DNA of 64,000 nucleotides. Source: Pleurocapsa sp. CCALA 161. Lineage in GTDB: Bacteria > Cyanobacteriota > Cyanobacteriia > Cyanobacteriales > Xenococcaceae. The notes under the pieces were generated by a model, which saw only the letters and a program-made list of their open reading frames with translations, was not told where the DNA came from and ran no database searches. Each line of letters begins with the position of its first letter. The first letter of the stretch is position 1. This document shows, in pieces, positions 47,310 through 56,621 of this stretch. The position numbers and the translations under genes are program-made. The DNA is taken from contig NZ_PVWF01000004.1 of the NCBI RefSeq assembly GCF_003003995.1, positions 1 through 64,000 of the forward strand. Direction: 5' to 3'.

Positions 47310-48102
47310 CGATCGCATCTATGATTGATTTTGCCTCAACTGATAACAAAGCAAACACGTTCTCAATCCGTTCTTGATAGTTTTTTGGGCAAAGCGCAAA
47401 GCTTTTGGCAATTGCCACTGCGCCTTTCTCATTCAATAGGTACTCTTCATTAAGGGCAAATAATACTTGATTCATACAAGCCACACTACGAAAACAACAA
47501 CCTGCTGCATAGGCAACATCACCGCGTATAACTGCCTTTCGGGCAATAGATAATGAAAAACTAATTTCCCAAGCAAACTTATTAATCGTGGCTTGTTTAA
47601 GCTCAATCGGGTAGGGTTTTGTTTTAGCCTTGAGAGTGTCTAAAAAGCGATCGGGATCGTGAAGTGGTAGACAAATGGCAACCTCACCCATATAAATCGA
47701 GGAGACAAAGCCATGAGGATGTCCAGGTTGATAATCAATCGTAATTTTTCCTGCTTGACAATCATCAATTACACAGCTAACCTGAGCCAAATCTCGGTAG
47801 AGCAAATCTACAGATACACCTTCTACTTTTAGCCAACCACCACCATTGATCCATCTTCCCCATTCACCAATTGAAGTGATTAAATTGGCGCGGTGGTGAT
47901 CGTCAAGTTCAGAGGCAAGGTGATTTAGAGCGATCAGATCAAATGAACTTTCTGATTCGTAATAAATTCCTATATCCACATCTGACTTCTGGGTATAGTT
48001 GCCTCTTGCCCTTGAACCTCCTAAAGCGATCGCAGAAATTCCTTGAATTGAGCGCAAACGAGCTACAAGGTGTTCGATCAATTGAGACAGTTGCTCATTC
48101 AT
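47245..48102 (-). CDS. Nucleotidyltransferase-fold protein
   Basis: This 285-residue protein has a DNA polymerase beta-type nucleotidyltransferase core. ALGGSRARGNYTQKSDVDIGIYY (about residues 26-48) contains the GGS and D-x-D motifs, and a further acid is in GVSVDLLYRD near residue 100. The C-terminal half is helical, as in kanamycin or aminoglycoside nucleotidyltransferases. The substrate is unknown, and it should not be taken as a resistance gene on this evidence. It lies 36 bp after glgB's end on the same strand, and its 3' end overlaps the truncated ORF on the other strand. Confidence 0.8.
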   Translation of the reverse strand: MNEQLSQLIEHLVARLRSIQGISAIALGGSRARGNYTQKSDVDIGIYYESESSFDLIALNHLASELDDHHRANLITSIGEWGRWINGGGWLKVEGVSVDLLYRDLAQVSCVIDDCQAGKITIDYQPGHPHGFVSSIYMGEVAICLPLHDPDRFLDTLKAKTKPYPIELKQATINKFAWEISFSLSIARKAVIRGDVAYAAGCCFRSVACMNQVLFALNEEYLLNEKGAVAIAKSFALCPKNYQERIENVFALLSVEAKSIIDAIAILDRIEQDLSQWYGNRRLAV

Positions 48103-48138
48103 ATTGACTCCATTTTCAGCATAAACAAGGTAGTCTAA

Positions 48139-50433
48139 TTAATTTCCTTGCAAAGCTGCCTGAGTTTTCTTGCGGTCTAGCTTCAGCATCAAAACACCCA
48201 GAGGAGGCAAACAGAGATCTAACGAAAAAGGCATATTGTGGCAAGACCAGTCATCTGTCCATTTACCGCCATAGTTACCCATATTGCTACCGCCATACTT
48301 ACCAGCATCGCTATTAAATATTTCGGTATAAAAACCCTTTTCAGGAACACCAATGCGGTAGTGACTATGGGGTTGAGGAGTGAAATTGCAGACGGCAACT
48401 ATAAATTCATTAGCATCTTGACCACGACGAATAAATGCCACGACGCTATGACGATTATCACTACAGTCGATCCATTGAAAACCTGCTTCCTCGAAATCTT
48501 GACTATATAGTGCAGGCTCGCTCTTATAGATTCTATTCAGGTCAGCAAAAAACTGCTTCAAAGCTTTATGACGATGATAGTTTAGTAAATCCCATTCTAA
48601 ATCTATCCAAACATTCCATTCACTCCACTGGGCAAATTCCATGCTCATAAACATAGTCTTCTTGCCAGGATGGGTAAACATATAACCAAATAGACAACGC
48701 ACATTAGCAAATTTCTGCCATTCGTCTCCAGGCATCTTACCAATGATATTGCTCTTCCCGTGAACAATCTCATCATGAGATAGAGCAAGCATGTAGTTTT
48801 CGCTATGGTGATACCACATACTAAAAGTTAGATTGTTCTGATGAAATTGGCGAAACCAAGGATCCATGTTGAAATAATCCAACATATCGTGCATCCAGCC
48901 CATATTCCACTTCATGTTAAAGCCTAAGCCACCAGTATAGGTAGGCCAAGAAACCATTGGCCAGGAAGTCGATTCTTCAGCAATGGACAATATTCCAGGA
49001 TAATAACTAAACAAGAGGCTGTTGACTTGACGTAAGAAATTTGCAGCTTCGATGTTTTCACAACCACCATATTCGTTGGCAATCCACTCTCCATCTTTAC
49101 GACAGTAGTTAAGGTAAAGCATCGAGGCTACAGCATCAACTCTAATGCCATCGATATGATATTTATCGAACCAGAAAAGAGCGTTTGCTACTAGAAAGTT
49201 ACGTACTTCGTTGCGATGGTAGTTAAAAACAAGAGTTCCCCATTCTTTGTGTTCACCCTTGCGCGGATCGCTATGTTCGTAGAGGTGAGTTCCATCAAAA
49301 AAGGCTAAACCGTGACCATCTTTGGGGAAATGACCAGGAACCCAGTCAACAATTACGCCAATGCCATTGTTATGACACTGATCGACTAAGTACATGAAAT
49401 CTTCAGGGTTGCCAAAGCGAGAAGTTGGAGCATAGTATCCTGTTACTTGATATCCCCATGAACCATCAAAAGGATGTTCGGCAACAGGTAGCACTTCAAT
49501 ATGGGTATAGCCTAATTCTTTGACGTAAGGAATCAGCTTATCTACTAATTCGTAATAGCTTAGAAAACGTGCCTTCGGTTTCCATTCGGACACAACCACT
49601 GGTTCGCCCGCTCCAGAAAGTAGCTTGGTTGGTTCATCTACCGAACCGTGCATCCAAGAGCCTAAATGCAGTTCATAGATTGAGATTGGTTGTTCTAAAG
49701 GAGTACTGCGACGACGTTTTTCCATCCATTCGGCATCGTTCCATTGATAGCTGTCAAGATTAGCCACAATTGAGGCTGTTTTAGGTCTAACTTCTTGCTG
49801 AAAACCATAAGGGTCGGATTTTTCATAGATATGCCCTTCCCAGTTTTTTACCTCATATTTATAAGCAGCACCATAAGTTATTTCAGGCACAAATAATTCC
49901 CAAATGCCGCTATTGCCTTTGCGCATCTGGTGCTTTCTACCATCCCAGCTATTAAAATCGCCTAATACAGAGACATTGCGAGCATTAGGAGCCCAAAGAG
50001 CAAAATATACCCCAGTAACACCGTCTATTTTGGCAGTGTGTGCGCCCAATTTCTCGTAAATACGATGATGATTTCCTTCCGCAAAAAGATGAATATCAAG
50101 CTCTGTCAGCCTAGGTGAATCAAAGGCGTAGGGATCGTAAATAACTCTTTCGCTATCTCCTTCTTTGATCCGTAATTGGTAGTTAGCCAGCTCAGGATTT
50201 TTGACTACACAAACAAAAAAATGAGGGTTATGCATTGGTTGCATGGGATACTCGGTTCTTTCTTCGGGGCAAACTACCCAGGCAGCAGAAGCATCGGGAA
50301 GATAGGCACGAATTACCCAGCTTTGAACTTTTCCGTTCTCTTTATAAGGATGGCGACCCAATACCTCAAAAGGATTATGGTGAAGATTATGAACGATCTG
50401 ATTGACTTGTTCGGGAGCAATGGTAAGAGACAT
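48139..50433 (-). CDS. glgB: 1,4-alpha-glucan branching enzyme
   Basis: This 764-residue GH13 enzyme makes the alpha-1,6 branches of glycogen. The N-terminal N1 and CBM48 modules cover residues 1-220 ([31 protein letters not shown]). The catalytic barrel holds the nucleophile Asp in [15 protein letters not shown], the acid Glu in [10 protein letters not shown] and the Asp in [12 protein letters not shown]-terminal beta domain follows. The frame opens with TTG-ATG, and I take the ATG at 50433. It is upstream of the nucleotidyltransferase, possibly on the same transcript. Confidence 0.96.
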   Translation of the reverse strand: MSLTIAPEQVNQIVHNLHHNPFEVLGRHPYKENGKVQSWVIRAYLPDASAAWVVCPEERTEYPMQPMHNPHFFVCVVKNPELANYQLRIKEGDSERVIYDPYAFDSPRLTELDIHLFAEGNHHRIYEKLGAHTAKIDGVTGVYFALWAPNARNVSVLGDFNSWDGRKHQMRKGNSGIWELFVPEITYGAAYKYEVKNWEGHIYEKSDPYGFQQEVRPKTASIVANLDSYQWNDAEWMEKRRRSTPLEQPISIYELHLGSWMHGSVDEPTKLLSGAGEPVVVSEWKPKARFLSYYELVDKLIPYVKELGYTHIEVLPVAEHPFDGSWGYQVTGYYAPTSRFGNPEDFMYLVDQCHNNGIGVIVDWVPGHFPKDGHGLAFFDGTHLYEHSDPRKGEHKEWGTLVFNYHRNEVRNFLVANALFWFDKYHIDGIRVDAVASMLYLNYCRKDGEWIANEYGGCENIEAANFLRQVNSLLFSYYPGILSIAEESTSWPMVSWPTYTGGLGFNMKWNMGWMHDMLDYFNMDPWFRQFHQNNLTFSMWYHHSENYMLALSHDEIVHGKSNIIGKMPGDEWQKFANVRCLFGYMFTHPGKKTMFMSMEFAQWSEWNVWIDLEWDLLNYHRHKALKQFFADLNRIYKSEPALYSQDFEEAGFQWIDCSDNRHSVVAFIRRGQDANEFIVAVCNFTPQPHSHYRIGVPEKGFYTEIFNSDAGKYGGSNMGNYGGKWTDDWSCHNMPFSLDLCLPPLGVLMLKLDRKKTQAALQGN

Positions 50434-50615
50434 CAAAGTATCAATATCAGGGGTGTATATTTATGTGGTCAGTTTGTTAAAAGAGATGCTGAACAGGCAT
50501 TAATTAAAGCCAGTCAGAAAATTAAAGTGGTAGTTTTATTTATAGCGTTTGTATGAATACTTTAACTAGTTTTAAGCACAATACAAATAAATTCTTATTT
50601 TTTAGCCAAAATACT

Positions 50616-50975
50616 TTAATAGAAAGGAATTATAGTTTTAATCAGTTTTCTAATTTGTAGCAAAAAGATAAGTTGCTGGATATCTCCCTTGATTTCTGGC
50701 TGAAAACGCGCTTCTGTTAGCTCTGCCTCTAGTTCCTCGTATTCACTAGCTGACAAAGGCTTTCCATCTACAGGCGATCGCCCGCCCAAAATGACCTCGG
50801 TACGCAAAATTTCTTCGGGAACATCATGTGCAGGAGGCAGAGCTAAACATGGCAACGGTTGAAGGCAAGTCAGTAAAAGGATTACTAGAGCTGGTTTACC
50901 TAAAGAAAAAATCTTCAAATTATGCTGATGTCTATCTTTTAAAATATCAAATTCAATTATTCTGGTTATTTCCAT
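50616..50975 (-). CDS. Small exported conserved cyanobacterial protein
   Basis: From the ATG at 50975 it has 119 residues. A basic N-terminal region is followed by a hydrophobic stretch (KPALVILLLTCLQPLPCLAL, about residues 28-47) that ends in an AL-P signal-peptidase-like site. The mature part contains PEEILRTEVILGGRSPVDG and a C-terminal LLQIRKLIKTIIPFY. I recall this mature pattern from cyanobacterial hypothetical proteins but know no function. A TTG upstream start (51029) is less likely. It is divergent from the M48 peptidase gene. Confidence 0.65.
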   Translation of the reverse strand: MEITRIIEFDILKDRHQHNLKIFSLGKPALVILLLTCLQPLPCLALPPAHDVPEEILRTEVILGGRSPVDGKPLSASEYEELEAELTEARFQPEIKGDIQQLIFLLQIRKLIKTIIPFY

Positions 50976-51115
50976 ACAGTCAAGCGATCGCTCGCTCCAA
51001 CAATAATTATTGAGGATCAAATCAAGCAAAAATATCTCGAAAATACTAAGATCTAAAGTACCACAGCTAGTTGTATTGGAAAGTTAGCTACTGTCCTAAT
51101 TGTTAGATCTTACTC

Positions 51116-51979
51116 ATGAATTTATCAAAACAAGCTTTAATTGGTCTAAAAGCCGATCGCTTTCGTCATCCCCTCGATTTACAGGCTACTAATACCCTGA
51201 AGCAGCTACCAGGGATAGATATCGCAATTCGGAGTGTTTTGGGTTCGGTAGCGGAACAATTTTTCTATCTCAATAATATTGCCTCAAGTGTTTTAGTCAG
51301 TGAAAAACAGCTACCTCACCTGCATAAATTATTAATTGAAGCCTGTGAGATCCTCGATCTAGAACCACCCCAGCTTTATATACAGCAAAATCCGACTCCC
51401 AACGCCTACACCTTCGCCATGAGGGGGAAACAGCCTTTTGTGGTGCTGCATACATCCTTAATTGAAATGCTCACTCCTGAAGAAATCCAGGCGGTGATTG
51501 CTCACGAATTAGGACATTTGAAGTGCGAACATGGAGTTTATTTAACCATGGCAAATCTAGTAGTATTAGCCGCTAATCTGCTGCCACCTTGGGGAACAGT
51601 GTTGGCTCAGTCATTACAGGATCAAATGCTGCAATGGGTTCGCTGTGCTGAATTTAGTTGCGATCGCGCAGCACTACTAGCTATTCAAGATCCCAAAGTA
51701 GTCATGTCTGTTTTAATGAAGTTGGCAGGTGGATCGCCAACTCTCGCACCCCAGTTGAATCTTGATGCCTTTATCGAACAGGCTAAGGCCTACGATTCTA
51801 TAGGTACAGATAGTTTGGGGGAAATGCTTCAGGCTGCCCAAACGGCGCAATTAACTCATCCTGTTCCCGTGATTCGCGCTAGGGAAATCGAACGCTGGGG
51901 GAGTTCTGCTGAATATCAGTCTATTTTAGATAAACGTCAATTAGGTACAGAGCAAAAATTAGGCTGGAGTAACTGGTAA
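51116..51979 (+). CDS. M48 family zinc metallopeptidase
   Basis: This 287-residue peptidase has the zinc motif HELGHLKCEH near residue 138 and the third-ligand region CAEFSCDRAALLA near residue 182. Hydrophobic helices flank the active site (MANLVVLAANLLPPWG), so it is probably membrane-associated, like HtpX and Oma1 relatives. Substrates are unknown, and membrane protein quality control is the family expectation. The start is ATG. Degenerate AAGCTAT heptamers follow the gene at 51994-52018. Confidence 0.9.
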   Translation: MNLSKQALIGLKADRFRHPLDLQATNTLKQLPGIDIAIRSVLGSVAEQFFYLNNIASSVLVSEKQLPHLHKLLIEACEILDLEPPQLYIQQNPTPNAYTFAMRGKQPFVVLHTSLIEMLTPEEIQAVIAHELGHLKCEHGVYLTMANLVVLAANLLPPWGTVLAQSLQDQMLQWVRCAEFSCDRAALLAIQDPKVVMSVLMKLAGGSPTLAPQLNLDAFIEQAKAYDSIGTDSLGEMLQAAQTAQLTHPVPVIRAREIERWGSSAEYQSILDKRQLGTEQKLGWSNW

Positions 51980-51993
51980 ACGAGCTTTGCTTT

Positions 51994-52018
51994 TAGCTAT
52001 AAGCTATAAGTTATAAGC
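51994..52018. repeat. Degenerate AAGCTAT heptamers
   Basis: Three or more units of the form AGCTATA/AGTTATA lie in tandem just after the M48 gene. A related AAAGCTT heptamer run lies at 52523-52543 before pyrD. Both are intergenic and short. Confidence 0.55.
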
Positions 52019-52108
52019 TTTTAAAAGTAAATTTGGTGGCTGGTAGCTGGTCATCATAAAATTAATTTTGTTGGTAATTGTTTAAATAAAGAGTTGAAAT
52101 CAAAAAAA

Positions 52109-52393
52109 ATGCCAAAAGCAATTTGGAATGGTCAAGTTTTAGCCCAAAGCGATCGCACAGAAGTAGTAGAAGGAAATCAATATTTTCCCCCAGATTCAAT
52201 TAATCAAGAGTTTTTTAAAGCTAGTTCAACCCATACTAGCTGTCCGTGGAAGGGTCAAGCAAGCTACTATACGTTGGTAGTTGATGGCAAAGAAAACCCC
52301 GATGCTGCCTGGTATTATCCTGAAACTAAAGAAAAAGCCAATAATATTAAAGGGTACGTAGCTTTTTGGAAAGGAGTTAAAGTAGAAGCCTAA
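52109..52393 (+). CDS. DUF427 domain protein
   Basis: This 94-residue protein is one DUF427 domain. KAIWNGQVLAQSDRTEVVEGN, the SCPWKGQASYY segment and the C-terminal DAAWYYPET are characteristic. The conserved Cys-Pro-Trp-Lys-Gly suggests a ligand pocket, but the function is unknown. The upstream in-frame TTG at 52094 is unlikely. A 10-bp perfect hairpin at 52464-52494 follows as a terminator. Confidence 0.85.
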   Translation: MPKAIWNGQVLAQSDRTEVVEGNQYFPPDSINQEFFKASSTHTSCPWKGQASYYTLVVDGKENPDAAWYYPETKEKANNIKGYVAFWKGVKVEA

Positions 52394-52463
52394 GCCTAAA
52401 GCGATCGCAACTTCCTAAATATATCAAATCATTAATTCCCTAATTCAATGTAGGTATTATTAG

Positions 52464-52494
52464 ACAACCATCAGGTTTTAATCTTGATGGTTGT
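52464..52494 (+). terminator. Rho-independent terminator after DUF427
   Basis: ACAACCATCA (52464-52473) pairs perfectly with TGATGGTTGT (52485-52494) around an 11-base loop. GATTATTTTG follows. It sits 71 bp after the DUF427 stop. Confidence 0.75.
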
Positions 52495-52566
52495 GATTAT
52501 TTTGATCGCTATTTTAAACTGAAAGCTTAAAGCTTAGAGCTAATTAATTTGTTAGTTAAAAACACA

Positions 52567-53718
52567 ATGCTCAACTTCACCAAACCTTTTTATCCTTTGC
52601 TTTTGGCTACTGTTAAAAGCGATCCTGAGACGGCTCATCGTCAGATGCTGAAAACATTGAATAACCTAGAAGTTAACCGTCATTCTGTGTGGGGTAGTTT
52701 GGCAATTAGACAATTAGAAAAATCTTTTTGTGTTCAAGATAATCGTCTACAACAAACTCTCTGGGGATTAGATTTTAACAATCCTCTGGGGCTGGCAGCA
52801 GGTTTTGATAAAGACGGCACAGCAGCAGGAATGTGGAGTAGCTTTGGTTTTGGTTTTGCCGAATTGGGTGCTGTCACTCTCCACTCTCAACCAGGAAATC
52901 CTCGCCCACGTATGTTTCGTCTCCCAGAAGACCAAGCGGCACTTAATCGCATGGGTGCAAATAATCTCGGTGCAGCAGTGATGGCGGATACTTTAAGACA
53001 AACTTGGAACAGACAACCCCGCAGTATACCGATTGGGATTAATTTGTGTAAATCAAAAATCGCAGCTTTAAATGAGGCAGCAGCAGATTATGTGGGCAGC
53101 TTTAAATATTTACAGGATGTGGCAGATTACTTTGTAATTAATGTCAGTTCACCTAATACGCCAGGATTGCGATCGCTCCAGTCAGGTGAACAGTTAGAAC
53201 CAATCTTAGCGGGTTTACAGCAGTCCAACACCCAGCAAAAGCCGATTCTAATCAAAATTGCTCCAGATCTTGAGTGGAATGACATCAAAGATATTCTGGA
53301 CTTAGCGACTAACTACAATCTTGCTGGGGTGATTGCTACCAATACCACAATCCGCCGTGATGGTTTGAATACCAAGATTTTAAAAGAGACAGGCAAGAGT
53401 ATCCAAGATGAAGCGGGTGGTATTAGTGGTTTGCCAGTAAAACAACGCTCGACTGAAGTAATCCGTTTTATCTATCAAGAAACAGCAGGAAAGCTACCCA
53501 TAATTGGCGTTGGTGGCATTTTTAATGCTGATGATGCCTGGGCGAAAATTATTGCTGGGGCGAGTATCCTCCAGATTTATACAGGATGGGTATATGAAGG
53601 CCCTTGGATGGTTAACCAGGTGCTATCGGGTTTGTTATCTAAACTAGACGAACAAGGTTTAGATTATCTTGGGGATGCGGTAGGCTTAGAGCATAAAGCA
53701 GCTTCGCTCCAGCGATAA
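52567..53718 (+). CDS. pyrD: Dihydroorotate dehydrogenase (quinone)
   Basis: From the ATG at 52567 it has 383 residues. This class 2 enzyme oxidises dihydroorotate to orotate and passes electrons to membrane quinone. [13 protein letters not shown] and [17 protein letters not shown] bind FMN and substrate, [12 protein letters not shown] holds the catalytic Ser, and [13 protein letters not shown] binds FMN phosphate. The N-terminal helix ([18 protein letters not shown]) is the membrane-associating part of class 2. The in-frame TTG start at 52549 is less likely. Confidence 0.94.
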   Translation: MLNFTKPFYPLLLATVKSDPETAHRQMLKTLNNLEVNRHSVWGSLAIRQLEKSFCVQDNRLQQTLWGLDFNNPLGLAAGFDKDGTAAGMWSSFGFGFAELGAVTLHSQPGNPRPRMFRLPEDQAALNRMGANNLGAAVMADTLRQTWNRQPRSIPIGINLCKSKIAALNEAAADYVGSFKYLQDVADYFVINVSSPNTPGLRSLQSGEQLEPILAGLQQSNTQQKPILIKIAPDLEWNDIKDILDLATNYNLAGVIATNTTIRRDGLNTKILKETGKSIQDEAGGISGLPVKQRSTEVIRFIYQETAGKLPIIGVGGIFNADDAWAKIIAGASILQIYTGWVYEGPWMVNQVLSGLLSKLDEQGLDYLGDAVGLEHKAASLQR

Positions 53719-53780
53719 GATCGATTTAACAAAGTATTAAACTCGGCTGTAGGCTTACATTGAGCAATATTTCTTAATCT

Positions 53781-53804
53781 CTTTGCGTCTTTGCCCCTCT
53801 GCGC
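53781..53804. repeat. Degenerate CTTTGCGT octamers
   Basis: Three 8-bp units (CTTTGCGT, CTTTGCCC, CTCTGCGC) follow in tandem between pyrD and pheS. The pattern belongs to the CTTTGCG-type repeats seen between genes in many cyanobacteria. Confidence 0.6.
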
Positions 53805-53857
53805 GAGATAATTACTTGTAGTCTCAACCTTTACTTCGACTGAATTAATTATCCTGA

Positions 53858-54850
53858 ATGACTTCGATCCTCGAACAACTAACCGAATTAAATACCGTCG
53901 CTGTCAAGGCGATCGCTTCTAGCAATAGCTTAGATGACCTCGAACAGCTAAGACTTAAGTATTTGGGTAAAAAAGGCGAACTATCGCAAATTTTGCGCGG
54001 GATGGGTAAATTATCTCCAGAAGAAAGACCTGTGGTTGGTTCTCAGGCTAACGTAGTTAAGGAAGAAGTGCAAACCAGTCTCGAACAGCGTAAACACAAC
54101 CTCCTGCAAGCACAGATAGAGGCGCAAATTAAGGCAGAAAGCATCGATGTGACTATGCCTGGGGTAAATCGTCCTTTGGGGCGCATTCACCCCCTTAACG
54201 GTGTAGTAGATCGAGTGCTAGATATCTTTGTGGGGTTGGGCTATACCGTGGCCACAGGACCACAAATAGAGACGGATTATTACAATTTTGAGGCGCTCAA
54301 CACTCCTGCGGATCATCCCGCCAGAGACATGCAGGATACTTTTTATTTGCCTGGGGGAAATTTATTACGCACCCATACTTCCTCAGTACAAATTCGCTAC
54401 ATGGAAAATCATCAGCCACCGATTAGAATTATTGCTCCTGGTCGGGTATATCGTCGAGATACTGTGGATGCCACCCATTCTGCGGTGTTTAATCAGGTAG
54501 AAATTTTGGCGATTGACCGAGGCTTAAAATTTACTGACCTGAAAGGCACGATTAAAGTATTTCTCCAGCAAATGTTTGGCGACGATTTACCCGTACAATT
54601 TCGCACTAGTTATTTTCCTTTTACCGAACCTTCAGCAGAGGTAGATGTGCAGTGGCGAGGACAATGGTTAGAGGTTATGGGTTGTGGAATGGTTGACCCC
54701 AACGTTTTAGAAGCCGTCGGTTACGATCCTGAAATCTATACAGGTTTTGCAGCAGGTTTTGGGGTGGAAAGATTTGCCATGGTATTACATCAAATTGACG
54801 ATATTCGCCGTTTATACAATAGCGATCTGCGTTTCCTTAATCAATTTTAA
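53858..54850 (+). CDS. pheS: Phenylalanyl-tRNA synthetase alpha subunit
   Basis: This 330-residue class II catalytic subunit has an N-terminal coiled coil (residues 1-90, typical for tRNA contact). Motif 2 is in [24 protein letters not shown], and motif 3 is in [28 protein letters not shown] lines the phenylalanine pocket. The length is typical. pheT is not in the window, so the subunit genes are unlinked here, as is common in cyanobacteria. The CHAD gene follows within 5 bases. Confidence 0.95.
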   Translation: MTSILEQLTELNTVAVKAIASSNSLDDLEQLRLKYLGKKGELSQILRGMGKLSPEERPVVGSQANVVKEEVQTSLEQRKHNLLQAQIEAQIKAESIDVTMPGVNRPLGRIHPLNGVVDRVLDIFVGLGYTVATGPQIETDYYNFEALNTPADHPARDMQDTFYLPGGNLLRTHTSSVQIRYMENHQPPIRIIAPGRVYRRDTVDATHSAVFNQVEILAIDRGLKFTDLKGTIKVFLQQMFGDDLPVQFRTSYFPFTEPSAEVDVQWRGQWLEVMGCGMVDPNVLEAVGYDPEIYTGFAAGFGVERFAMVLHQIDDIRRLYNSDLRFLNQF

Positions 54851-54854
54851 TTTA

Positions 54855-55842
54855 ATGATGAGCGATAGCAATAGTGTAATTACTTTAAAAGAATTAGCCC
54901 ACGAGGCGATCGCTAAACACAGTCGCCGAATATTTAAGCATGAAGCTGGAGTAATAAAAGATCGAGATCCCGAAGACCTACATCAAATGCGAGTAGGCAT
55001 GAGACGTATACAAAGTGCGATCGCACTTTTTGGATTTGGCGATGGATTTACCAAAGAGCGTGACGATTAAAAACACGGTTAAAATTGGGCATTCTTTAGG
55101 TAAACTCAGAGATTTGGATGTTTTGCTATCTGTCTTAACAGATAACTATCGACCGCTACTATCAACTAAAGAGCAGAAAAATTTAGATAAAGCACTCCAA
55201 CATCTGAGTAAAAAACGTAAACATAAACTAGCACAGGTACGTAAAACTCTCAACAGCAAACTATATTTGAATTTTAAGCAGGAACTAAATGATTGGCTTG
55301 AGCAACCAAAATATACGGTATCTGGAGATTATTCTCTTAATTTTGTGCTGCCAGATCTGCTTTTACCTTCAGTGTCCCAATTTTTACTGCATCCAGGCTG
55401 GTTAGTGGGAGTAGAACTTCAACAGGGAGAATTAAAATTTCTGGAAATTTCTAATCTGGATGCAACAGATCGACTTTTAAAATCAGAAGACGTTTATTTG
55501 CACGATCTACGTAAATCAGCCAAGAGAACTCGCTATAGTTTAGAGTTATTTGCTCAATGCTACGGAGAGACTTATCATCTTTACCTAAAACAAGTAGAAG
55601 CAGTTCAAGAAATTTTGGGAGAGATTCAAGATCTTCATGTTTTGATCGAGGTACTAGAAAAAGTATTGCGATTAGGCTCCGCCTACGCTCCGAGATCGCC
55701 AATCACCAAAAAATTGCCCGAACTAGCTGATTTACTCTCAAAAACTAGATTTCAAAAATGGCTAGAATGGCAAGTCTTAGAGAAACAATTTCTTACAGAT
55801 AAAACTCGCTCAGAGTTCAGGCAGATAATACAGCAAGCTTAA
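54855..55842 (+). pseudogene. CHAD-domain gene split by a frameshift
   Basis: Two overlapping frames together make one CHAD (conserved histidine alpha-helical) protein of about 328 residues. The first runs from ATG 54855 to a stop at 55070 and reads HQMRVGMRRIQSAIALFGF. The second continues to 55842 and picks up as AMDLPKSVTIKN...GKLRDLDVLL. The best join is loss of one base around 55026-55040 (TTTTT or GG), that is, one extra base here. CHAD proteins bind polyphosphate and keep conserved His residues (HDLRKSAKRTRY). Either a real mutation, a sequencing error or +1 frameshifting explains it. A GC-rich repeat is inserted at 55668-55700. Confidence 0.85.
55668..55700. repeat. GCGATTAGGCTCCGC-type repeat inside the CHAD gene
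   Basis: A GC-rich insert starts with GCGATTAGGCTCCGCCTA and ends in GAGATCGCC. It is translated as GSAYAPRSP between two normal CHAD helices. A shorter relative occurs on the other strand at the end of sulP. Confidence 0.6.
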
Positions 55843-55905
55843 TATCAAGGAATTAAATTAAAATAAATCCAAATAAACGCATAAACTATACGCAGCATCA
55901 TTTTA

Positions 55906-56562
55906 ATGACTATTGAGCTAGACCATTTGTTTATCTGTTCCCAAGTAAAGGCACTAGAGTTAGAACACTTATTAGACTTGGGACTTATTAAAGGTCGTTC
56001 CAATACTCATCCTGGACAAGGTACGGCTAATCAGTGTATCTTCTGGCAGAATTTCATGTTGGAATTATTGTTTATTGTCGATGAAACGGAAGTATCTAGC
56101 CCAATTATTGCCCCAACCCATCTTCAGGAAAGATGCAATTATCAACAAACTGGCTACTCTCCTTTTGGTGTTGCTTTTCGTCGTCAGGCACCAGATTTGG
56201 TGTTACCATTTAAAACTTGGACATACAAGCCACCTTATCTACCAAAACCGCTTCAGATTGATATTGCTGCGGATACAAATCCATCTGAGCCGCTTCTATT
56301 CGTAGTACCTTTTAACCAGAAGCACCATACTCAACCAATTAATCATCCTGCGGGAATGAGACAGGTAACTGGAATACAAATAATTATTCCTGCTACCACA
56401 GCCTTATCTATGGCTGCTCAGGCAATTGATCGCCAGGGCTTATTAAAATTTTTCCCAGGGAAAGAGCATAAAGATCATTTAGTCACCATTGAATTTGATC
56501 GCAACCTTCAACAACGACAGCAAGATTTTCGTCCTTATCTACCCCTACAATTTCGCTGGTAG
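55906..56562 (+). CDS. VOC/glyoxalase-like domain protein
   Basis: This 218-residue protein of the glyoxalase-like (PF13468-type) VOC fold begins IELDHLFICS, a metal-site strand pattern, and has NFMLELLFIVDE as the next conserved strand. SPFGVAFRR and the HPAGMRQVTG region follow. No enzymatic activity can be assigned. It lies between the CHAD gene and sulP and is not obviously linked to either. Confidence 0.75.
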   Translation: MTIELDHLFICSQVKALELEHLLDLGLIKGRSNTHPGQGTANQCIFWQNFMLELLFIVDETEVSSPIIAPTHLQERCNYQQTGYSPFGVAFRRQAPDLVLPFKTWTYKPPYLPKPLQIDIAADTNPSEPLLFVVPFNQKHHTQPINHPAGMRQVTGIQIIIPATTALSMAAQAIDRQGLLKFFPGKEHKDHLVTIEFDRNLQQRQQDFRPYLPLQFRW

Positions 56563-56594
56563 GATATAAACTACCCCACCTCAGAGGAGAATAA

Positions 56595-56621
56595 ATGATC
56601 TCGTCACATGACCAAAGCTAA
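56595..56621 (+). other. 8-codon upstream ORF overlapping the sulP start
   Basis: GAGGAGA at 56584-56590 is ideally placed for ATG 56595, which opens eight codons and stops at 56619-56621. The sulP ATG (56608) lies inside it in another frame and has no ribosome site of its own. Translation of sulP may depend on coupling to this short ORF. Confidence 0.45.

Noticed and set aside
47245-48102. Antibiotic resistance gene
   Set aside because: The nucleotidyltransferase fold is shared by many functions, and no resistance-specific context or mobile element is present.
50176-50556. 126-codon plus-strand ORF
   Set aside because: Most of it lies antisense to the conserved glgB N-terminus.
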